A stretch of 6,256 nucleotides of DNA, taken from positions 1 through 6,256 of the forward strand of contig WQUH01000086.1 in NCBI GenBank assembly GCA_009782165.1. Reading direction: 5' to 3'. The translations under genes and the position numbers were made by a program. The notes beneath the pieces are model-generated. The model searched no databases, was not told where the DNA came from, and saw only the letters and a list, made by a program, of their open reading frames with translations. Source of the DNA: Pseudomonadota bacterium. GTDB taxonomy: Bacteria > Desulfobacterota > Desulfobulbia > Desulfobulbales > Desulfobulbaceae. Shown here piece after piece: positions 1 to 6,256 of the stretch. Position 1 is the stretch's first letter. The number at the start of each line of letters is the position of its first letter.

Positions 1-1203
1 ACCGAGTTCCACATGCCCAAGGGCGCCTGGAACAACCCGGACGACCGGCGCACCGGCCACGCCTATGCCTGGCACTTCCTGGTCAGCGGCTGGACAACGA
101 TGTGGCGCGGCCTGAGCCAGTCCTATTTCAGCCGCGGCTATCTGGAAGAGGTCAACGCCGGCAACGCCAACACCTGCAACTGGCTGCAGGGCGGCGGCAT
201 CAATCAGGACGGCGAGATCCACGCGGTCAACAGCTTTGAATGTTCGAGCTGCGGCACCGGCGCCTGCGCCATCAAGGACGGGCTGAACCATGCCGCCGCC
301 ATCTGGAACCCGGAAGGCGACATGGGCGACATTGAAATCTGGGAAATGGCCGAGCCTCTTTTATTCCTGGGCCGCAACATCAAGACCAACTCCGCCGGCT
401 ACGGCAAGTACCGCGGCGGCGCGGGCTTCGAATCGCTGCGCATGGTCTGGAAGGCGCAGGACTGGACCATGTTCTTCATGGGCAACGGCTACATGAACAG
501 CGACTGGGGCATCATGGGCGGCTACCCCTCGGCCGCGGGCTACCGCTTCGAGGCGCACAAGACCGGCCTGAAGGAGCGCATCGCCAAGGGCCAGAGCCTG
601 CCGCTGGGCAGCGACGGCAACCCGGACGACGGCAACTTCGAGAAGCACATCAGCCGCAGCGCCATGGTCAAACGCGACCAGCAGTGCATGACCACCGAGG
701 ACTGCTACGACAACTACGACCTGTACCTGAACTACATGCGCGGCGGCCCCGGCTTCGGCGATCCGATCGACCGCGAGGTGGCGGCCGTCGAGAACGACCT
801 GAACGGGCAAGTCCTGTTGGCCGAATTCGCGGAAAAGGTCTATGGCGCGGTGTGCCGCCAGGATGAGCAGGGCGTTTGGCATGTCGATCCCGAGGCCACC
901 GCCCGGCGGCGCGCCGAGATGCGCAAGGAGCGCATCGCCCGCGCCCAGCCCACGCGCGACTGGATGAGGAAGGAGCGCGAGCGCATCCTGCGCAAGGATG
1001 CCTCGGTGCAGGTGCGGCACATGTATGCCACCAGCTTCGGGCTGTCGTCCAAGTTCCTCGACAGCTTCCGCAAGTTCTGGACCCTGCCGCCCGAATGGAC
1101 GATCGAAGAGGCCGAACTGGGCGTGCCCAGCTATGGCTCCAAGTTCCGCGTCGATCTGTCCAAGCTGCCGGACGTGCGCACCGTCGTACTGGTTGAAGAG
1201 TAA
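1..1203 (+). CDS. acxB: Acetone carboxylase alpha subunit, C-terminal part (5' end outside window)
   Basis: This is the C-terminal 400 residues of the large HyuB-like subunit of acetone carboxylase, the cytoplasmic ATP-dependent enzyme that joins acetone and bicarbonate/CO2 to give acetoacetate. The frame is open from base 1 and ends at TAA 1201-1203. Known alpha subunits are about 770 residues, so roughly half is present. Counting from the first visible codon, the hydantoinase-B-type glycine motif GKYRGG is at residues 135-140 and the second one, GGPGFGDP, starts near 248. Beyond that, about 145 charged residues extend past where ordinary HyuB proteins stop, which is typical of the acetone carboxylase branch. 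A cysteine cluster (CSSCGTGAC) lies at visible residues 81-89. The gamma gene follows after 25 bases, so the two are surely co-transcribed. The related acetophenone carboxylase is less likely because of the adjacent short gamma subunit. The family is recognised from sequence; the substrate (acetone versus butanone) is inferred. Confidence 0.93.
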   Translation, partial: TEFHMPKGAWNNPDDRRTGHAYAWHFLVSGWTTMWRGLSQSYFSRGYLEEVNAGNANTCNWLQGGGINQDGEIHAVNSFECSSCGTGACAIKDGLNHAAAIWNPEGDMGDIEIWEMAEPLLFLGRNIKTNSAGYGKYRGGAGFESLRMVWKAQDWTMFFMGNGYMNSDWGIMGGYPSAAGYRFEAHKTGLKERIAKGQSLPLGSDGNPDDGNFEKHISRSAMVKRDQQCMTTEDCYDNYDLYLNYMRGGPGFGDPIDREVAAVENDLNGQVLLAEFAEKVYGAVCRQDEQGVWHVDPEATARRRAEMRKERIARAQPTRDWMRKERERILRKDASVQVRHMYATSFGLSSKFLDSFRKFWTLPPEWTIEEAELGVPSYGSKFRVDLSKLPDVRTVVLVEE

Positions 1204-1228
1204 TCCCACACCCCCAAGGGAGACGAAC

Positions 1229-1732
1229 ATGAGTAGCTATACCCAGGAACAGATCGGCCACATGGTGGACGGCACCCTCGATTGGGACACCACTTTGCGC
1301 ATGCTGTCCATGCCCAAGGACGGCGACCGCTTCGAGAAGTATGTCAAGGCCCTGCAAGCCAAAACTGGCATGAAAGATGCTATAGTATTGCCGCTGGGGC
1401 CGCACCTGTACATCGTCAGCGATGTGTATACCAAAAAATGGGAAATCAAGTGCGATTGCGGGCATCGGTTCTGCGATTATCGGGAAAACTGGAAACTCAA
1501 TGCGCTGGTGTATGTGCGCGATTCCAAGGACGCGATGAACGAGGTCTACCCCGACCTGATGTCGCCCGACACCGCGTGGCAGGTGTACCGCGAGTACTAC
1601 TGCCCGCAGTGCGGCTGCATGCACGACGTGGAAGCGCCGACCCCGTGGTATCCGGTGCTGCACGACTTCGAGCCGGACATCGAGACCTTCTATAACGAGT
1701 GGGTCAAGCTGCCGCTGCCGGAAAAGGCGTAA
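1229..1732 (+). CDS. acxC: Acetone carboxylase gamma subunit
   Basis: This is a complete 167-residue protein, matching the roughly 168 residues usual for the small subunit of acetone carboxylase, which assembles with the alpha and beta subunits in a heterohexamer. It starts at ATG 1229 behind a good Shine-Dalgarno (GGGAG, 1218-1222, 6-base spacer), 25 bases after acxB. The N-terminal third is a polar helical region (HMVDGTLDWDT at residues 11-21). The centre and C-terminal half carry two cysteine groups: CDCGHRFC at 75-82 and CPQCGC at 125-130. Their CxC...C/CxxC arrangement looks like a zinc ribbon and agrees with the metal-binding role known for this subunit. The C-terminus is rich in aromatic and acidic residues (WYPVLHDFEPD, 140-150). 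The protein has no enzymatic motif of its own and is expected to be structural or to help substrate transfer. Codons 48-90 are noticeably richer in A/T than the rest. A terminator-like hairpin follows, so acxC is probably the last gene of the carboxylase transcript. Confidence 0.95.
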   Translation: MSSYTQEQIGHMVDGTLDWDTTLRMLSMPKDGDRFEKYVKALQAKTGMKDAIVLPLGPHLYIVSDVYTKKWEIKCDCGHRFCDYRENWKLNALVYVRDSKDAMNEVYPDLMSPDTAWQVYREYYCPQCGCMHDVEAPTPWYPVLHDFEPDIETFYNEWVKLPLPEKA

Positions 1733-1750
1733 CAGGCGCAACAACAGCCC

Positions 1751-1800
1751 CCCCGGCCCGACTGGCGATTCGCTGGAAGGGCCGGGGATCACTTTTGATC
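1751..1800 (+). terminator. Terminator-like hairpin after acxC
   Basis: A perfect 9-bp GC-only stem, CCCCGGCCC (1751-1759) with GGGCCGGGG (1779-1787), encloses a 19-base loop. It is followed directly by a small second stem, GATCA (1787-1791) with TGATC (1796-1800), whose loop region includes TTTT (1793-1796). It begins 18 bases after the acxC stop. The T-tract is short and the loop long, so termination may be partial, allowing some read-through into the regulator. Confidence 0.5.
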
Positions 1801-1853
1801 CGACTGACGAGACCGAGGCATTTTCGAGGAGGCGCTTTCCGGACAAGGTTCGC

Positions 1854-1881
1854 TTGACTTGGCGGATACCGCCGCGACACT
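1854..1881 (+). promoter_or_regulatory. Possible weak sigma-70 promoter of acxR with an internal inverted repeat
   Basis: TTGACT (1854-1859) is a 5/6 match to a -35 box. GACACT (1876-1881), 16 bases on, is a 3/6 match to a -10 box but keeps the most conserved A and T. Between them lies the inverted repeat GGCGG-ATA-CCGCC (1861-1873), placed where an operator could act. The putative start point near 1888 precedes the ribosome binding site at 1909. No GG-N10-GC sigma-54 pattern was found in this gap. In GC-rich DNA such matches arise easily, so this is only a candidate. Confidence 0.25.
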
Positions 1882-1908
1882 GAGCACAACATGCTGTTCC
1901 CCGCCTGG

Positions 1909-1916
1909 AAAGGAGG
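1909..1916 (+). promoter_or_regulatory. Ribosome binding site that fixes the acxR start at GTG 1922
   Basis: AAAGGAGG is a near-perfect Shine-Dalgarno located five bases before GTG 1922. The frame is open upstream to a TTG at 1859, but that codon has no comparable site and would add 21 residues of low similarity to regulator N-termini. The GTG is therefore chosen. Confidence 0.8.
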
Positions 1917-1921
1917 TTGCC

Positions 1922-3898
1922 GTGACAGATCGCAAGGCATGCAAAAACACCCTCTATCCCAGCCCCGGCAACGAGCGCGCCGTCTATGCCGCTTGGGAGG
2001 CTTTTCTGGTCGGCATCCCGCCGCGCCAGGATGGCGTGCTGCGGCCGGTGGTGCAGACCTCGTGGCAGCGCAGCCGGGAGGCGCATGTCGATCCGCGCAG
2101 TATCTGCGGCGCCTGCCCGCCGGTGTCGGACGACGCCCTGCGGCGATTGCGCGAAAAACAGCATGAACTGGTCGAGGCGAGCGCGCCCGCCATGGCCTAT
2201 GCCCGCGACTTTCTTTCGGAAACCGGCACGATCATGGTGCTGACCGACAGCCACTCCACCATCCTCGACTTTGAAGGCGACACGCGCACCAAACGGTGCG
2301 CCGAAGACATCCGCCTCATCCCCGGCGTCAACTGGACCGAACGCTGTTGCGGCACCAACGCCATCGGCACCGCGCTGGCGGTCGGTCAGCCGGTGCAGAT
2401 TCATTCGGCCGAGCATTTTGCCGAACACCTCAAACGATGGACCTGTTCAGCCGCCGTGGTGCGCCATCCGTTCGACGGAGAAATCCTCGGCGTGCTCGAT
2501 GTCTCGGGGCTGTCGGCGTCCTACAGCCGACAGAATCTGGCGCTCGTTATCGCCACCGCCGCCCGGATCGAGAACCGCCTGATGCTGATCGAGACCGAGC
2601 GGCGCTACCGCCTGCTCGATCAGGCCATGGTCCAGTGGGTCGGCGCCGGCCAGTCCGGGGCGGTGCTGTTCGATTACCGCGGTGCGCCGATTAAAATCAA
2701 CGACAACGCCCGGCTGGCGATCATGGACGCGGGCGGCGATCCGCGTTGGCTGGAGACGCGCCACATCCCGGCGCTGGCCGTCAGCACCGGGTCAGCCGAC
2801 CTGCCCGGATGGATTCGGCCCGAATGGCTGCATCCCATGGCGGCAGGCAACGAGCGGCTCGGCACCCTGCTGGTCATCCCCGCCTCGCGCCGGGTCGCCC
2901 GGATGGTCAGCCTGCCGCGCGACCCCGCGCCGCTGACCGAAGGGATTATGGATGCGCTGGTGTTCCAGCACGACAGTATGCAACAGGTGGTCAACCGGAC
3001 ACGCCAGCTTGCCGGCGTGCAGACGCCGGTGCTGTTGCAGGGGGAAACCGGCACCGGCAAGGAGGCCTTCGCGCGCGGTCTGCACGGCACGCGCAAGGGC
3101 GCCTACATGGCGCTGAACTGCGGCAGCCTTTCCCGCGACCTGCTGGCCAGCGAACTGTTCGGCCATGTCGAGGGCGCCTTCACCGGCGCGCGCAAGGGCG
3201 GCATGCCCGGCAAGATCGAGGCGGCCCACGGCGGCACCCTGTTCCTCGACGAAATCGGCGAGTTGCCGCTCGACATGCAGCCGTTGCTGCTGCGCGTACT
3301 GGAGCAGGGCGAAGTCTGCCGGCTGGGCGAGAATACGCCGCGCCGCGTCGAGTTCCGTCTGGTGGCCGCCACTCACCGCGACCTGCGCGAGGAGGTGGCT
3401 GCCGGGCGGTTCCGCCGGGATCTGTACTACCGGATCGCCGTCACCAGCCTGCATGTGCCGCCGCTGCGCGAGCGCGGCGACGATGTGCTGCTGCTGGCGC
3501 AGCATTATCTGGTGCATTTCCGCCGCGAAGCCGGACGGCCCGCCGAATCCCTGGCCTATGACGTGGCCGCCAGCCTGCTGGCCTACGACTGGCCCGGCAA
3601 TGTGCGCGAGTTGCGCAACGCGATGGAGGCGGCTGTGCTGGTCAGCGAAGGTCTGCCCATCGCGCTTTCGATGCTGCCGCCCGAATTGCAGCAAGCGGTC
3701 GCCTCGGAGGCGGCGCCGCCGCCCGTTGATCTGGCGAAGGCCGCGGCCGTCAGATTGGATGAGGCCCAGGCCATCGCCATCCGTCAGGCCATTGCCGCCG
3801 CCGGCGGCAACCTGACGCGCGCGGCCCGCCAGCTCGGCATCGCCAAAAGCACCCTCTACGCCAAGATGCGGGCCTATGGCCTGAGCCGAACCGCGTAG
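1922..3898 (+). CDS. acxR: Sigma-54-dependent transcriptional activator, AcoR/AcxR type
   Basis: This 658-residue protein has the three-part layout of the AcoR/DhaR family of enhancer-binding proteins. An N-terminal sensing region holds a GAF domain at about residues 80-225, seen in the signature W138-T-E then GTNAIGTAL (from 144) and the LDVSG motif near 190. A PAS-like linker follows to about 340. The central AAA+ domain has an intact Walker A (GETGTGKE, 374-381), the sigma-54 contact loop GAFTGA (418-423), Walker B ending in D443-E444, and the RRDLYYR arginine-finger region at 498-504. A Fis-type helix-turn-helix lies at about 614-655. There is no receiver domain, so it probably responds to a small ligand and not to phosphorylation. 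All ATPase and sigma-54 motifs are intact, so it should be a working activator. Position between acxC and aacS argues that it controls acetone use, as AcxR does in known acetone degraders; the ligand is inferred. Two adjacent cysteines (142-143) sit in the GAF signature. General AcoR (acetoin) function is the alternative, but no acetoin genes are nearby. Confidence 0.92.
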   Translation: MTDRKACKNTLYPSPGNERAVYAAWEAFLVGIPPRQDGVLRPVVQTSWQRSREAHVDPRSICGACPPVSDDALRRLREKQHELVEASAPAMAYARDFLSETGTIMVLTDSHSTILDFEGDTRTKRCAEDIRLIPGVNWTERCCGTNAIGTALAVGQPVQIHSAEHFAEHLKRWTCSAAVVRHPFDGEILGVLDVSGLSASYSRQNLALVIATAARIENRLMLIETERRYRLLDQAMVQWVGAGQSGAVLFDYRGAPIKINDNARLAIMDAGGDPRWLETRHIPALAVSTGSADLPGWIRPEWLHPMAAGNERLGTLLVIPASRRVARMVSLPRDPAPLTEGIMDALVFQHDSMQQVVNRTRQLAGVQTPVLLQGETGTGKEAFARGLHGTRKGAYMALNCGSLSRDLLASELFGHVEGAFTGARKGGMPGKIEAAHGGTLFLDEIGELPLDMQPLLLRVLEQGEVCRLGENTPRRVEFRLVAATHRDLREEVAAGRFRRDLYYRIAVTSLHVPPLRERGDDVLLLAQHYLVHFRREAGRPAESLAYDVAASLLAYDWPGNVRELRNAMEAAVLVSEGLPIALSMLPPELQQAVASEAAPPPVDLAKAAAVRLDEAQAIAIRQAIAAAGGNLTRAARQLGIAKSTLYAKMRAYGLSRTA

Positions 3899-3911
3899 AG
3901 GATCGAAATCG

Positions 3912-3950
3912 GCCTGGGCATGTTTCGGCTGTGCCGCGCCTGCCTGGGCA
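3912..3950 (+). repeat. 9-bp direct repeat GCCTGGGCA, 30 bp apart
   Basis: Exact copies of GCCTGGGCA occur at 3912-3920 and 3942-3950, so their starts are 30 bases apart, close to three helical turns. Each copy is a partial palindrome (the second reads TGCC-TG-GGCA). The first overlaps the candidate -24 box. The spacing would place a protein bound at both copies on one face of the helix. Chance occurrence cannot be excluded. Confidence 0.4.
3914..3930 (+). promoter_or_regulatory. Candidate sigma-54 (-24/-12) promoter for aacS
   Basis: CTGG (3914-3917) and GCT (3928-3930) give the invariant GG-N10-GC spacing of a -24/-12 promoter, with the expected Y and T before GG and a W after GC. The internal CACG and TT positions do not match. 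Transcription would start near 3941, ahead of the leader ORF and aacS. The idea is supported by the sigma-54 activator encoded directly upstream, but GG-N10-GC is frequent in GC-rich DNA. Confidence 0.3.
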
Positions 3951-3961
3951 ATCGGAGAGGA

Positions 3962-4065
3962 ATGTTTCTTCGTTTTCCGGTTCGCTCAGGGCAAGACGCG
4001 CCGCCGCTGATCTTCCTGTGGCCGCTGAACCACACCACACCCGCACTGACTCTGGAGAGACCGAC

Positions 4066-4069
<4 letters not shown>
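3962..4069 (+). CDS. Possible 35-codon leader ORF overlapping the aacS start
   Basis: An ATG at 3962 opens a 35-residue frame that ends with TGA 4067-4069, sharing four bases (ATGA) with the aacS start codon at 4066. A purine-rich GGAGAGG (3954-3960) stands just ahead of it, though the spacing is short (4 bases from GGAG). The predicted peptide has a basic start (MFLRFPVR), a short hydrophobic centre (PPLIFLWPL) and a polar end. It matches no family I know. The first ten codons are unusually rich in T/A at third positions for this DNA, which argues against an ordinary coding gene but would be tolerated in a leader peptide. If translated, it would couple ribosomes to aacS; otherwise it is a chance frame. 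Confidence 0.28.
4054..4059 (+). promoter_or_regulatory. Ribosome binding site that fixes the aacS start at ATG 4066
   Basis: GGAGAG lies six bases before ATG 4066. The same frame is open back to a GTG at 3931, but that would add 45 residues unlike any acetoacetate-CoA ligase N-terminus, and the family normally begins about where ATG 4066 does. Confidence 0.75.
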
Positions 4070-6054
<1,985 letters not shown>

Positions 6055-6100
6055 CCCGCTCCTGACTGTTCGCCGCAATCGCCTCTGTCCACACCGCATC

Positions 6101-6119
6101 CTGCCGGTTGCACCGGCAG
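6101..6119. repeat. Small hairpin downstream of aacS
   Basis: CTGCCGGT (6101-6108) and ACCGGCAG (6112-6119) form a perfect 8-bp stem with a 3-base loop. It lies 46 bases after the aacS stop and six bases before a larger hairpin. No T-run follows, so it may support termination or protect the transcript end. Confidence 0.4.
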
Positions 6120-6125
6120 ACCAAT

Positions 6126-6160
6126 CGTCAACCGCCAGGTTTTCGGCCTGGCGGTTGACG
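6126..6160. terminator. Bidirectional terminator-like hairpin between converging genes
   Basis: CGTCAACCGCCAGG (6126-6139) and CCTGGCGGTTGACG (6147-6160) are perfect 14-bp arms around a 7-base loop (TTTTCGG). The hairpin lies between the aacS stop and the stop of the minus-strand gene, the place for a shared terminator. Neither side carries a T-tract, so it is not a textbook intrinsic terminator. The symmetry is strong enough to be functional in RNA of either strand. Confidence 0.65.
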
Positions 6161-6178
6161 CCCGACAGCCTGCCCGGC

Positions 6179-6256
6179 TCAGACAATCACGATCTCGTCC
6201 GTTCCGGGCGTCAGCTTCTCGCCGCCTTGGTCGGCGACCAGAAAGGTGTTCTCCAC
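6179..6256 (-). CDS. C-terminal end of a minus-strand gene, perhaps an M24 peptidase/creatinase-like protein (start outside window)
   Basis: Read on the minus strand, bases 6256 to 6179 encode 25 residues followed by TGA. The peptide contains VENTFLVADQGGEKLTPGTD, which resembles the conserved tail of M24-family metallopeptidases (Xaa-Pro aminopeptidase and creatinase-like proteins), where an ENTFLVTEDG-type strand and an LT motif close the pita-bread fold. The gene converges on aacS, with 124 bases between the stops. It has no evident role in acetone use, although M24 proteins do occur near hydantoinase-type genes. With only 25 residues visible the family call is tentative. That the frame is coding is more secure: it ends cleanly beside a terminator-like hairpin. 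Confidence 0.4.
   Translation of the reverse strand: MENTFLVADQGGEKLTPGTDEIVIV

Noticed and set aside
361..1230. Minus-strand open frame of 289 codons opposite acxB and another of 300 codons opposite acxR (2792-3694)
   Set aside because: Both are fully contained opposite conserved coding sequence and are composed of repetitive Ala/Gly/Val/His-rich sequence with no domain.
1859..1921. Upstream TTG start adding 21 residues to the activator
   Set aside because: It has no good Shine-Dalgarno, whereas AAAGGAGG sits five bases before GTG 1922.
668..2428. Long minus-strand open frame of 586 codons across acxB, acxC and acxR
   Set aside because: It lies opposite three well-recognised genes, spans two intergenic regions, has low-complexity Arg/Ala/Gly-rich content and matches no family. 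It is what GC-rich codon bias produces on the opposite strand.
3976..3999. Second GG-N10-GC pattern (near GGTTCGCTCAGGGC) as an alternative aacS promoter
   Set aside because: It lacks the T before GG and the TT before GC; such spacing is expected by chance in GC-rich DNA, and it would leave the start within the leader ORF.
3931..4065. Upstream GTG start adding 45 residues to AacS
   Set aside because: The extra segment is unlike AacS N-termini, and ATG 4066 has its own GGAGAG at the right distance.

Overview
The window is high-GC bacterial DNA with tightly packed genes, strong GC bias at third codon positions and clear GGAG-type ribosome binding sites. A sigma-54-dependent activator and this set of enzymes suggest a proteobacterium able to grow on acetone or a similar small ketone. 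No ribosomal RNA or marker gene is present, so a genus cannot be named. Nothing points to a plasmid, phage or insertion sequence.

Layout, left to right: (1) bases 1-1203 hold the C-terminal 400 residues of the acetone carboxylase alpha subunit (acxB); the 5' part lies outside the window. (2) 1229-1732 is the complete gamma subunit (acxC). (3) 1733-1921 carries a terminator-like hairpin and the upstream region of the next gene. (4) 1922-3898 is an AcoR/AcxR-type sigma-54 activator. (5) 3899-4065 holds a candidate -24/-12 promoter, a 9-bp direct repeat and a possible 35-codon leader ORF. (6) 4066-6054 is acetoacetate-CoA ligase (aacS). (7) 6055-6178 contains two hairpins between converging genes. 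(8) 6179-6256, minus strand, is the last 25 codons of a gene that resembles an M24 (Xaa-Pro aminopeptidase/creatinase-like) protein.

The four main genes form one metabolic module. Acetone carboxylase converts acetone and CO2 to acetoacetate at the cost of ATP. AacS activates acetoacetate to acetoacetyl-CoA, and a thiolase not seen here would split that to two acetyl-CoA. The activator between them probably switches on the carboxylase genes, and perhaps aacS, when the ketone is present. The chemistry is a known pathway. The less ordinary part is the short region in front of aacS, where a possible sigma-54 promoter, a repeat spaced three helical turns apart and a leader ORF ending in an ATGA overlap with aacS all fall within 167 bases. 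I found no convincing undescribed system.
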